A stretch of DNA of 64,000 nucleotides from assembly GCA_922989275.2 (NCBI GenBank), contig OV277862.1, positions 48,447,786-48,511,785 on the forward strand, in the 5' to 3' direction. The stretch comes from Gari tellinella (taxonomy: Eukaryota; Mollusca; Bivalvia; Cardiida; Psammobiidae). This document shows, piece by piece, positions 37,131 to 47,063 of the stretch (within the stretch, counting starts at the first letter, position 1; each line of letters opens with the position of its first letter). Both the position numbers and the translations under genes were made by a program. Below the pieces are notes generated by a model. It was not told the origin of the DNA. It saw only the letters and a program-made list of their open reading frames with translations, and did not search any database.

Positions 37131-37369
37131 TAGACTTACCTCCCCTGGAATTCTGCTCACCTGAGGTTATGGTGTGGGTTAAAGTACATGACTGATACTA
37201 ATTGCTTGTGATAATGCCTAAACCACGTACTGCTGAAATAGACATGATTCTACCTGTGTAGTCTGGGGTCTGTTCAGTAGTTGGTAGGATTCTGCAGCAA
37301 TACCTTGCTATTACTCAGAAGATTCATAGTGGTGTATAACCCATAGACATATGTCTATGTCTATGGTGT
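37131..37369 (+). other. LONP2: Probable LONP2 3' untranslated region
   Basis: Single-copy-looking sequence after the stop codon. No AATAAA occurs here before the MITE at 37370, so the poly(A) site cannot be placed; the next AATAAA strings lie inside MITEs. Contains a CATAGACATATGTCTATG palindrome near 37343. Confidence 0.5.
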
Positions 37370-37866
37370 TTAACCCATTACCCCATAGCATGTTTCTAGT
37401 TTTGAAAACAGGTGACCACTTAAAGCAGGTTGAAAGTAAAGCAGAATGCGCATTAAGGCGCATTCTGCTTTACTTTCAGCCTGCTAACTCTTTCCTCCCT
37501 GAAACTTCAAATGGACAATCCCAGTTTCCATTTTAGTCTAGTCCATTTCTGACTTTTAAGGGTTGTTTTTGTCAATGGTTTGCATTATGACAAACAGTGA
37601 AGACCCAGATCAGAGGGCTCCATAAGGAACCCTCTGATCTGGGTATTCACTGTTTGCATAGGACAAGTGCACTTTTCATATGTACACTGTTTGAAAAGAA
37701 CGCCTATATGCGGGACTAGGGTTCAAAGGGTTAAGTAATCATCTGCTAAATTATAGAAAGTATTTTTAATGATAAATATTCATGACTGCATAAATTGAAA
37801 TTATTGGCTTCAATAGAGGAATAAATTAAAGGTGTTAAAAGACATATTTATGTGGTAAAGGGTTAA
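37370..37866 (+). mobile_element. Family A MITE carrying a nested family B MITE
   Basis: TTAA at 37370-37373 and 37863-37866. Core intact to CAGCCTGC (37484), then B, then GTAATCATCTGCTAAATTAT continues A. Located about 240 bp past the LONP2 stop. Confidence 0.88.
37484..37734 (+). mobile_element. Family B MITE nested in family A
   Basis: Left border CTAACTCTTTCCTCCCTG (first T of TTAA mutated), right TTAA at 37731-37734. Core CAAACAGTGAAGACCCAGAT. Confidence 0.88.
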
Positions 37867-38335
37867 ACTTTTACCCCATAGCCAATATCTAGTTCTGAAG
37901 ACTGGTGACCATTTAAACTATTTAACCCAGTCATGCCTTTAATTCTAAGCCTCATATTTATTTATCCACTGCAGAACATAGTTTCAAGTTATACAGTTAT
38001 GAATGTGCTTCATAAGGAAAATATTCTTTAACCTCACAGATTGTTGCTGAAAATAAAGCAGAAAGCATCTAAAGCGCATTCTGCTTTATTTTCAACCTGC
38101 TTTAAGTGGTATTCATTCCTTAAAACTAGAAACAAGCTATGGTGTAATGGGTTCAAGCAGGTTGAAAGTAAAGCAGAATGTGCCGCAAGGCACATTCTGC
38201 TTTACTTTCAGCCTGTCTTAAGCTACTAACTGTTATAGTAAAGAAAATACATCTCATGCTATATATTTGTGATTTGAATCAAATGGAACTATTTTTTTCA
38301 GTGAAGTAATAAATAAAGGTGCAAAAAAGGCAAAA
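37866..38335 (+). mobile_element. Family A MITE with another family A inserted
   Basis: Outer left end TTTTACCCCATAGCCAATAT. The inner copy runs from TTTAACCCAGTCATGCC (about 37922) to GGTGTAATGGGTTC (about 38153). The outer core GCAGGTTGAAAGTAAAGC then continues and the right arm decays near 38335. Confidence 0.7.
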
Positions 38336-38484
38336 AATAGTCCAGGTTTATTGTCAGAAATTCAGCAGGTGATAATTTAGCACATACCTTTTATTACAAG
38401 ACTTCATAGAGATTGTTATGAGGTGAGAATCATTAATTTCAGTAACAGCTTGACTAGTGTATGCTATTGTCTGGCATGAGATAG

Positions 38485-38680
38485 ATACAGTGAAATCTAT
38501 GCTTATCAGCCGCTAAAATAACTTGAATAATATGCCTTTAATACAGGTGTCAGTTTAATGCAGGACAAAAGTAAAGCAGAAAGCTCCTACAGGAGCTTTC
38601 TGCTTTACTTTTGTCCTGCATTAAGCAATCACATGTCTTTAGAGACCATACATGCTTTATCAGAGAGTGGCAGCTAAATA
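38485..38680. mobile_element. D-like foldback element
   Basis: CAGTGAAATCTATGCTTATC left end. Strong core AATGCAGGACAAAAGTAAAG and AGCTCCTACAGGAGCT with complement. Right end unclear. Confidence 0.6.
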
Positions 38681-38800
38681 AGTTTCCCTGTCATTGTTTT
38701 ACTTGACAGTGTAGCAGTCATATACTAATTAGAACCGGCTATTTAGAGATATTCTACCAGATTGTTGCCATTCTTGAAGCAATAATGTTCACCCATGTTT

Positions 38801-39150
38801 AACACATTCAGCCCTAGTGAATGTAGATACCTTCAATTGATTCCTCCTTTGAAGAAAGTAGTTCCATTTTATACAGTTATTATTTATGTACCATGAAAAA
38901 TATTTTCTATATCCTTGCAAATGATTGCTTAAAGTAAAGGAAAATGCACCTTAATGTACATTCTGCTTTACTTTTAACCTGCTTTAAGTAGTATGCTTTA
39001 CTTTCAGTCTGCTATAAGCTACAATCTGCTAGGATATACAATATAATTCTTACGGTACATGTTCATGACTGTGTAAATTGTAACTATTTACTTGAGTGGA
39101 GGAATAAATCAAAGGGGCTAAAAAGGTGATTATATTGGAGAAAGGGTTAA
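38801..39150. mobile_element. Family A MITE, rearranged
   Basis: Starts with a reverse-type arm (GAAGAAAGTAGTTCCATTTT), then a core, then a forward arm ending TTGGAGAAAGGGTTAA. Two arms of the same type face each other, so it may derive from two copies. Confidence 0.65.
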
Positions 39151-39388
39151 CTCATTCAACCTTCAAACTTCAAATGGACAATTTAATGTTTCCAATCAAG
39201 TCTAGTCTTGATTATTTAGGGTTGTTTTTTAACAATTTTTTTGTAAATTGACAAACAGAGCAGACCCTCTAGGAGCCTCTGATCTGGGTCTACACTGTTT
39301 GCATGGTTCAACCCTGTACTTTTTACAGGTACACATGTACACTGTTTGTAAAGGATGAGTATAATAATTGTTAGAGCACAATGAGTTA
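39147..39388 (+). mobile_element. Family B MITE, diverged, sharing TTAA with family A
   Basis: TTAACTCATTCAACCTTCAA at the shared TTAA. The core ACAAACAGAGCAGACCC / GGGTCTACACTGTTTGC has a shortened centre. Right end GCACAATGAGTTA. Confidence 0.75.
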
Positions 39389-39675
39389 TGAAACGTTTTC
39401 AGATGATAGACTGTATTTCTTGGAGACACTTAATTTTTTTCCTGAGACCAGACAAAGCTACAAGGCTTGCAGGGTGTGTACATCATCTTTTGAACTTGTT
39501 GGCATCTTGAAACTTACTGATATAGCACAATTAGCAACAGATATACAATAGCCAGTTGACGTATGCCTGTTGTTAGTTGGTTATTATTACCATCGGCATT
39601 CAGAGATATGAAGTCAAATGAGTTATTGCTGGTTTTGATTGGTGATTAGTTGGTAAAGTATTGTCATCATACAGG

Positions 39676-40117
39676 TATAACCCATTACCCCATAGCCTAT
39701 TTTAAGTTTTGAAGACCTGTAGGTGCATTCTGCTTTACTTTCGTCCTGCTTTAAGATTCCATGTGCTATGATAAAGAAAATATTTTTATGATATATATTC
39801 ATGACTGTTTAAATATGAATTATTTTCTTCAGTGGAGGAATAAATTAAAAGGAGTAAAAAGGTGTATTTATGTGGTAATGGGTTAAAACAGATTGAAAGT
39901 AAAGAATGAACATTCTGCTTTACTGTCAGTCTACTTGAAGCTACCAGTGGCTAGAGCAGATAGATATAGGAACATGGTATTTTAGTCTCTGGCTAGAGTA
40001 AAGAAACTATTTTTGATAATACAATAAATATATGACAGTATAAGTTGAAACTATTTTCGTTCAGCAGAGGAATTAATTAAAGGCATACAATGTGTGTTTT
40101 TATTGGGTAATGGGTTA
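39676..40117 (+). mobile_element. Two joined family A MITEs
   Basis: ATAACCCATTACCCCATAGC to TATGTGGTAATGGGTTAA (39676-39886). Then AACAGATTGAAAGTAAAG through GGCATACAATGTGTG to ATTGGGTAATGGGTTA. The second lacks its own left end, so the first probably inserted in it. Confidence 0.7.
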
Positions 40118-40230
40118 CGATTTATTTGTGTGATATTGGTGCTAGTCAAGTTAGTGATTTATAATCTGGAGATTACAAATGACACAACAAAACTGCTCAG
40201 CATATACAGTACTCCTCCCTTCAACGGCCC

Positions 40231-40492
40231 TCCCAGGGCTGCCATTTCTCCGGATTTTTCCTAAATCTTCGGATTTTTTTCTCTAGAACATGGTATCTTA
40301 AAGCAGGCTGAAAGTAAAGCAGAATGCGCCATAAGGCGCATTCTGCTTTACTTCCAGGCTGCTTTAAGAAGTCATGTGTCAACAAAACTAGAAACAGGCT
40401 ATGGGGTAGAGGTATGATTCGTAAATTCGCAATTGAAAAATGCAAATTTTGAAATCTTAGGATTTTTCATGCCAACTTATGGTAGCCCTGCC
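40231..40492. mobile_element. Family G composite element
   Basis: CAGGGCTGCCATTTCTCCGG at the left, TATGGTAGCCCTG at the right. The internal A-type core has centre GCGCCATAAGGCGC. Confidence 0.85.
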
Positions 40493-40671
40493 CTCCTGAC
40501 AATGATTCCCTCCTTACAGCAGTGCTTGCTGCTCTCCCCCCCAAACATGACAATTATGTCTAACTTATTCACGGCTGCAATGTCATGATTGTCATCTGCT
40601 TTAAAATGTCATCTGCTGTTTTTCTCAAAGTTACATAATTGCATTTTGATAGTAAAACTTAATGAACATTG

Positions 40672-40742
40672 ACAAACAGCTTGAATCCAGATCAGACCCT
40701 GCGTAACGTGGCGTCTGATCTTGATTCAAGCTGTTTGCAAAT
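40672..40742. mobile_element. E-type palindromic core
   Basis: ACAAACAGCTTGAATCCAGA facing CTTGATTCAAGCTGTTTGC across CCCTGCGTAACGTGGCG. Confidence 0.7.
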
Positions 40743-40869
40743 GTAAGCCTATAGTAGGGAGAACTGTTGTCTCTAACAGTTTCATAAACAAATATGTGTA
40801 TCATGTACTTGTATAGAATTATGCTAACCAGATTGTATTGAACAATGTGGTTAAATACTTTCTGACATA

Positions 40870-41042
40870 TGCATGTCTGTCTGTCTGTTTCTCTGTCTGT
40901 CTCTCTGTCTCCCTCTCTCTCTGTCTCTCTCTATGTGTATGTGTGTGTATGTCTCCCTCTATCTGTATGCTTGTCTCTCTGTTTGTTTGTATGTCTCTCT
41001 TTCCATCTTTGTCTCTCTCATTTATTTCCTCACTCATTCTAT
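40870..41042 (+). repeat. CT-rich microsatellite
   Basis: Runs of TCTGTCTGTC, TCTCTCTC and TGTGTGTGTATG, almost purine-free on this strand. It keeps several frames open, so apparent proteins here are artefacts. Confidence 0.92.
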
Positions 41043-41274
41043 CTGTATAAAGAACTGTCAAACTTCCAGTAACTGCACCATTTGTTGATTATGTAATTAA
41101 ATATGTTTATGAAATGTAGATATTTGATATGCAGGACAAATCAGATTGACAGTTCAATTATTATTGTTGATTATAGACATAATTATATGAATATTAATGA
41201 AATAAAATGAAGAAACATACTTGGTTTTTATTGTATCCTATATTGTATAACTTTTGATTTGAAATCAACAATAA

Positions 41275-41489
41275 ACAGTGAAACCTCTGTATTAAGGCCT
41301 CTAAAAACGAAGGCTTATTGATTGTATGCAAGACAGATGACAGCATAAAGTAATTTTAAGGTGACAGTAAAACAGAAAGCTCCTAAAGGAGCTTTCTGTT
41401 TTACTGTCACCTTGCTTTCGGCCATCACCAGCATTAAACAACTATTACTTAACAGAATTAAATGGTCATAATAGAGAGGGTTTACTGTG
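41275..41489. mobile_element. Family D (pogo/Tigger-like) MITE
   Basis: Left ACAGTGAAACCTCTGTATTA, right ATAATAGAGAGGGTTTACTG. Core AGGTGACAGTAAAACAGAAA about CTCCTAAAGGAG. Confidence 0.85.
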
Positions 41490-41645
41490 CATGTACAAAA
41501 TTATAGCCTATTCCATGCTCGTGACAAGTATTACATGTACTCATACTCACCCTTTACAAACTGTACCTATTAATGAGTAGTAACAGCACTGTTGACTTTA
41601 GTGGAGAAAAAGTGAAAACTACAAAAATGTACAACATAATGTAAA

Positions 41646-41815
41646 CAGTAAAGACTCTATTACGAAGCCTAATTAATTGAACACAGGTGACGGACTAAAG
41701 GTGACAGTTAGACAGATAGTTCTGTTGTACTGTCACCTTGCTTTAAGCAGTCAACTTGTCGTACACACCTAATAATTAACGCAATTTAGAGGTTATAATA
41801 GAGAGGTGTTTTTTT
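41646..41815. mobile_element. Family D MITE, diverged
   Basis: ACAGTAAAGACTCTATTACG at the left and TTATAATAGAGAGGTG at the right. The core is much shortened (GGTGACAGTTAGACAG). Confidence 0.65.
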
Positions 41816-41877
41816 ACATTCTCGCAAAGAGATGGTTCTTATCGGTTGTCAAATATCGAAGCTTTAATTAATTCACG

Positions 41878-42303
41878 TCTGAACACCAAATGGATAATTT
41901 TAGTTTCTAATAAATCTAGTCCATGTTTGCATATTTAGGGGTGATTTAACAATATTTTGTACAATTGACAAACAGCGCAGACCCTGGTAAATTGGCTCTC
42001 TTTTGGGTTTTACTGTTTGCATAGGACATACGTAAATCCTTCATATTACGGCCACTTAAACGAAGGCTAATAGATTGTTAAAGACAGGTGACAGCTTAAA
42101 GGAAGGTGACAGTAAAACAGAAAGATACTTTAGGAGCTTTCTTATTTACTGTAACATTGCTTTAAGCAGTCACCTGTTGCGAACACCTATTAATTAACAC
42201 AACTTAGTGGTCGTAATAGAGATATTTTACTGTATTTACTTTTCACAGGGTACACTTTTTTGTGATGGACGAGTAAAATCGTCAATTGGGATGAATGTGT
42301 TAA
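41878..42303. mobile_element. Family B MITE carrying a nested family D MITE
   Basis: TTAA at 41878-41881 and 42300-42303. B core CAAACAGCGCAGACCC... to TTTACTGTTTGCATAGGACA, then the D insert, then TTTACTTTTCACAGGGTACA continues B. Confidence 0.78.
42029..42233. mobile_element. Family D MITE nested in family B
   Basis: TA at both borders. Degraded left end CGTAAATCCTTCATATTACG, right GTAATAGAGATATTTTACTG. Core GGTGACAGTAAAACAG with unequal arms. Confidence 0.75.
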
Positions 42304-42357
42304 TATACAGCCATTTATGTTTAACCTGGAGCTATGATAAGTGCATTATTATTGATA

Positions 42358-42566
42358 TACAGTAAAACCTCTCTATTACGACCACTAAAGTGTGTCAAAT
42401 ATTAGTCGTTTAAGACAGGTGACTGCCTAAAGTAATGTGAAAGTGAAACAGAAAGTTCCTACAGGAGCTTTCTGTTTCACTTTCATATTGCTTTAAGCTG
42501 TCACCTGGCCTTTATACGGACAATTAGCCTCCTATTTAGTGGTCGTAATAGAGGGGTTCTACTGTA
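42358..42566. mobile_element. Family D (pogo/Tigger-like) MITE
   Basis: TA-flanked; CAGTAAAACCTCTCTATTAC and GTAATAGAGGGGTTCTACTG. Core about TCCTACAGGAGC with nearly perfect arms. Confidence 0.88.
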
Positions 42567-42715
42567 CATACAAAGGTTTGGTCAATAAAATCATACAAAC
42601 AGTATTACACTCTCTAACCCTTCCCCGCAAAGCTTGTTTCATTGTTCAAAACGTACTGGTTAACACATTCACCCCTGAAACTTTAAAATGGACAATTCCA
42701 ATTTCCAATTAAGTC

Positions 42716-43127
42716 TACAGTGAGGCTCACTTATATCGAAATACTGGATACAACAAAGATAATCATATTCCCCATCTCTATTTAACGTATAGTTAATTGG
42801 ACCTGATACAGTGGAGAAAACGTTATTCTTTCCCAATAAACGCGTTTACGCTAAAACTATTATTTTCACTGCAAACAGTTTGGAGCCAGATCAGACGCCG
42901 GGTAACCCGGCGTCTGATCAGGCTCCAAACTGTTTGCCACCAAGATAAATATGAATTATCAGAATTGTCAAAAAGTTGTACTTTTCTACGTTTTAGTGTT
43001 TTGCGTTTGCGTACGTTTGCGTTTAAACGGGAAAGAATAACAGATTCACCACTGTATAACACAATTTGGATACTACGAAAGAAATCAGACGGTCCTGATG
43101 AATTCGTTATGAGTGAGCTTCACTGTA
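42716..43127. mobile_element. Tigger-like MITE (GAGGCTCACTTATA type) nested in family B
   Basis: TA at 42716-42717 and 43126-43127. Ends CAGTGAGGCTCACTTATATC and GTTATGAGTGAGCTTCACTG. Interrupted by a C element. Confidence 0.82.
42807..43056 (+). mobile_element. Family C MITE, innermost layer
   Basis: TA at 42807-42808 and 43055-43056. Ends CAGTGGAGAAAACGTTATTC and GAATAACAGATTCACCACTG. Perfect core about GCCGGGTAACCCGGC. Confidence 0.92.
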
Positions 43128-43200
43128 GTCCGTTTTAGACTCTTTTAGAGTTAATTGTAACAATATTGTAAAATGACAAACAATGCAGACCCATATGAGA

Positions 43201-43690
43201 CCTCATGTTTATGCTAAAACATATATTCCCTTTAAAAATAGTTTGGAACCAGGTACAGTTTAATTAATCCGTTCAACCCTGAATATCTTTTGTGGGTATT
43301 TATTATCCTTTGGGACTCTTCTAGTACATGCATTCAAACCGTGTATAAACTTATCAAAGGGCTCCTATAGGGCAGTCACCTGTCGTAAACACCTTACGAT
43401 TAAAAATGTTTTGGTCGTAATAGAGGTTTTACTGTATCCCCGCCCCCGCTATGATTCTCGATGTGTTTTATTAGAACAGTAAGAACACTTATTACAGATT
43501 TGAATGACAGATGACAATTTATCGTGATTAGAGACCAGGGTTAGGGTATCAGATTAGACAAGTTATTGGTCTACTACTTGGATGAACTAGCCCCTAGGAA
43601 TTATAAAGACACACGGCATTCGACTTGGAAGGGACAATGAAGTTATATAATGGGATAACTCAATATACGTTGGTATCCACCATATCCCCG
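43201..43690. other. Intergenic sequence with MITE scraps
   Basis: Contains a D right-end piece (TGGTCGTAATAGAGGTTTTA near 43411) but nothing intact. No coding segment recognised. Confidence 0.4.
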
Positions 43691-43891
43691 TACAGTGGAG
43701 AAAACGTTATTTAAGAAATTAACTGAATTTCTTCGGTGTTTAAGCGAAATAATTGACAGAAAATGATAGGCAAATTACATTATTTTCCTCAGCTGTTCAT
43801 CTCTTATATTTACATGTACACAATATTTGCTGTATTTCTAATATCAAATGAACATTTTATTAGTATGCATGTATGTTTATTAATCTATATT

Positions 43892-44036
43892 AGATGTTAA
43901 CACGGATAATGTGTACCCTGAAGAAACAACCATAACTGCAAATACTGAAGCAACGCATCAAATGATTCACAGAGAGCAGATCCATAAGCCCCGCGTCCTC
44001 TGCGAAGATATCCACAAGTCCCGCTTTCTCGAATAA
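43892..44036 (+). other. Weak candidate terminal exon of an unknown gene
   Basis: TTAATCTATATTAG could be an acceptor ending at 43891. After one base, 47 codons stay open (reading ANTEATHQMIHREQIHKPRV, then LCEDIHKSRFLE) to TAA at 44034-44036. Base composition is more balanced than its surroundings and it matches none of the repeat families here. I recognise no domain; it could equally be chance. Confidence 0.2.
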
Positions 44037-44095
44037 TTGCGTCTTTACGAATTAAACGTCGATTTGTTTCAATGGAATTGAACGGGGTAAATATA

Positions 44096-44225
44096 ATATT
44101 CTTTCCCAATAAACGTGTTTATGCTAAAACAATAATTTCTAATGCAAACCATTTAAAGCCATATAAGGCGTATGATAACCCGGTGTCTGATCAGGCTCCA
44201 AACTGTTAACCACTCAGATTAAAAT
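44096..44225 (+). mobile_element. Degenerate family C fragment
   Basis: ATTCTTTCCCAATAAACGTG, TTATGCTAAAACAATAATTT and CGGTGTCTGATCAGGCTCCA match C. The termini are lost. Confidence 0.6.
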
Positions 44226-44289
44226 GAATTGTTGTAATTCTCAACAACCGTAATTGTCTACATTTATTTGATTGCAATGCGTTTGCGAT

Positions 44290-44600
44290 TCGCTTGCTTT
44301 TATGATAGCTCGCTACTGAGCTTACTTTTCATGAAAGGTGTTATGAAAATTTGCTAGAAGAATATCACTAGTCTAGGAAACAATATTAAGATCTCTGTTT
44401 TTAGCAAAAATCTGGAATTTCGATGAGAAAGTATTTCTCAAAATTAAATAAAGCTAGTGACTCTAAGTGTCGTGCAAGCTGTTCATAACATTCCTTACAA
44501 GAAAATCATAACACATTTTGAATAAAGTGTGTTCAGAAAGATGTTATCTGCTTTTTAAGTTTTGTAAAATGCTAATTTTTCGTAAAAACTTGAAATACAA
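44290..44600 (+). repeat. Fragment of the large 59-64 kb repeat family
   Basis: CTTTTCATGAAAGG, then TAGTCTAGGAAACAATATTA resembles 59285-59325. AATAAAGCTAGTGACT and CAGAAAGATGTTATCTGC match 63863-63970. It joins the left-end and right-end types without the middle. Confidence 0.6.
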
Positions 44601-44784
44601 AATAATGACTCATTCAATGTGTTTTTTTCATTCTATTCAAACATATTGTTGGTTAAGAAAAAATTAGGAAATATTACTGTAAGGATTTGCTGTCAATACA
44701 GTTTTTCATTTGGAAATTTGAAAACTAAATACAGTTACCTCCAATAAACATGAACTTCTGTCATTAAAATGCATTTAAGAAATG

Positions 44785-44912
44785 AATTGATCTTTTTCGG
44801 TGTTCAAGCGAAATGAACGACAGAAAATTATCGGCAAATACCATGAAGCGATTCATGGTAAATTTGCCGATAATTTTATGTCGTTCATTTCACTTGAACA
44901 CCGAAAAAAATC
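44785..44912. repeat. Long near-perfect palindrome
   Basis: CTTTTTCGGTGTTCAAGCGA and CGACAGAAAATTATCGGCAA lead to ACCATGAA-GCG-ATTCATGG and the complementary arm; arms exceed 50 bp with few mismatches. A half-copy (TTCTTCGGTGTTTAAGCGAA) lies at 43726. Confidence 0.85.
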
Positions 44913-45325
44913 TGTTCATTTCTTATATTTACATTATTCTATCTTTATATTTGTTATAAAAAAAATTCAGACTTTCAGTTTTTAAAGGAGAAATGGTGTT
45001 GAAAAGTACGTCGAAGAAATAAACTTGAAAGAACAGCTTCAACAAAGTTAACTCCGCCCCCCTGTAACCAAATAACATAGCTAGATCTATACTGCGCGGA
45101 TAATATAGTTCTCAAATTCTCTTCAGGTTTTTACTAGGGAAAAATACTTTTAAGTACATCCAAGTACGTTTTCTTATCCTCAATGTATTATTATGTAGCT
45201 CTCCATCATTGGAGGTATTAAAGATCTACTACTACTACCATATGGGGTATTTATGGTTTTAGAGCCAATACTCGGAGCCTAAGTTGGAACCGGACAGGAG
45301 CTGAGGATAACTAGTGTTTTGTGAT

Positions 45326-46742
45326 TTTTAGCTCACCTGAGCACAAAGTGCTCAAGGTGAGCTTTTGTGGTCGGTCTTTGTCCGTCGTTGTGCGTCGTGC
45401 GTTGTGCGTCAACAATTTCTTCAAACATCTTCTTCTCCAAAACTACTGGCTGGATTGCAACCAAACTTCACAGGAATGTTCCTTGGGTCAAGCTCTTTCA
45501 AAGTTGTTCAAAGAATTTGAAACAATGCAGAACTCTGGTTGCCATGGCAACCAAAGTGAAAAAAATGAAGAAATCTTAAAAAATCTTCTTGTGAAAAACA
45601 AAAAGGGCCAGAGCTTAGATATTTGGCACATAGTATCATCTACAGGTCCTCTATCAAATTTGTTCAAATTTTGCCCCTGGGGTCAAAATTGACCCCGCCC
45701 CGGGGGTCACCGTTTTACATAGAGTTATATAGTGAAAAGTTCAAACATCTTTTTCTCTGAAACCAATATGACCAGAGCTTTGATATTTGGCATGGTATAA
45801 CTTCTAGAGGTATTTGACATATATTGTTGAATTGGTTCCGGTCTGTTGTATATCTAAGTCACAAGAGCTAAAAATAGATTTTTTCAATGAGAACTTAAAA
45901 AATCTTCTTGTCTGAAACCATAGTACACTAAGCTTAGATATTTTGAACATAGCATCGTATACAAGTCCTCTATCAAAGTTGTTCAAATTTTGTCCCTGGG
46001 GTCAAAATTGGCCCCGCCCCGGGGGTCACAGTTTTACATAGAGTTATATAGTGAAATGTTCAAACATCTTTTTCTCTGAAACCAATATGACCAGAGCTTT
46101 GATATTTGGCATGGTATAACTTCTTGAAGTCCTTCACATATACTGTTGAATTGGTTTCGGTCTGTTGCATATCTGGGTCACCGGAGCTAAAAATAGATTT
46201 TTTTCAAAGAAAACTTCAAAAATCTTCTTGTCTGAAACCATAGTACACTGAGTTTAGATATTTTGCTCATTGCATCGTCTACAGGTCCTGTATCAAAATT
46301 GTTCAAATTTTACCCCTGGGGTCAAAATTGGCCCCACCCCGGGGGTCACCGTTTTACATAGGGTTACATAGTGAAATGTTCAAACATCTTTTACTCAGAA
46401 ACCAATATGGCCAGAGCTTTGATACTTGGCATGGTGTAACTTCTAGAGGTCCTTCACATATATTGATGAATTGGTTCTGGTCTGTTGCATATCTGGGTCA
46501 CCGGAGCTAAAAATAGATTTTTTCAATGAGAATTTAAAAAATCTTCTTGTCTGAAACCATAGTACACTGAGTTTAGATATTTTGCACATAACATCAACTA
46601 CAGGTTCTCTATCAAAGTTGTTCAAAGTTTGCCCCACCCTTGGGGTCACCTTTTACAAATCTTCTTTTCTGAAATCAAGTGACCCATCCTAGTGTCACCA
46701 TGGACAGGTGAGCGATCAAGGGCCACTCTGGCCCTCTTGTTT
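45326..46742 (+). mobile_element. Pearl/HINE-like element P3
   Basis: Opening palindrome AGCTCACCTGAGCAC-AAA-GTGCTCAAGGTGAGCT, a CGTCGTTGTGCGTCGTGCG stretch, then direct repeats of about 320 bp (GATATTTGGCATGGTATAAC at 45782, 46101; variant at 46421). Ends with hairpin GGGCCA-CTC-TGGCCC and CTCTTGTTT. Same plan as P1 and P2 with unrelated body sequence. Confidence 0.85.
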
Positions 46743-46874
46743 CTATCATTAGCGCTATTTACAAATAATTTCAGTGATTATGCTGTAAAGTTTCTGTGCA
46801 CAAGTTTCAAGTTGTCGGGGGAGTATGTCATAGTGTGTAGGTTTATCATGACTTGTACGGCCTTACTGTACAAG

Positions 46875-46950
46875 TGCGCTTTTATGGCGACGTGGTAGAG
46901 TGCATGACTGCGAACCTGGCGACCCGGGTTCAAACCCGGGTCTGCGCGGG
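46875..46950 (+). repeat. tRNA-derived sequence (SINE head)
   Basis: Box A-like GCGACGTGGTAGAGTGC and box B GGTTCAAACCC, with a well-paired T-arm (GACCCGG/CCGGGTC). The D-arm and acceptor are imperfect. It lies between two pearl-like elements and is followed by TTTCTTTATAAAGAAC. Confidence 0.65.
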
Positions 46951-47063
46951 TGTTTCTTTATAAAGAACACCTGGTTACAATGGGCGCAAAAAAAAATTGT
47001 TTGCGGGGGGTATAAAAATTCGTAGCAGACGGACAAAGTTTCGGAGCGCTTCCTTCTGCATTG

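Larger units (their letters stand above)
42660..43200 (+). mobile_element. Family B MITE with two further layers of insertion
   Basis: TTAA at 42660-42663, ACATTCACCCCTGAAAC. B continues after the insert as GTCCGTTTTAGACTC, then GACAAACAATGCAGACCC, and is cut off near 43200. Confidence 0.75.

Noticed and set aside
5176..37130. Mitochondrial LONP1 or a bacterial lon contaminant
   Set aside because: Fifteen spliced exons rule out bacterial DNA, and the C-terminal SKL with the LONP2-type linker rules out LONP1.
40819..41088. Cys/Ser/Leu-rich open frames in several frames
   Set aside because: Artefact of the CT-rich microsatellite, which lacks stop codons.
42797..43138. Open frame with RITDSPL and [16 protein letters not shown] segments, repeated at 7.6, 8.4, 13.4, 50.2, 51.6 and 53.1 kb
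   Set aside because: It is the translation of the family C MITE. The same peptide recurs because the element recurs; the MITE is a foldback and encodes nothing.
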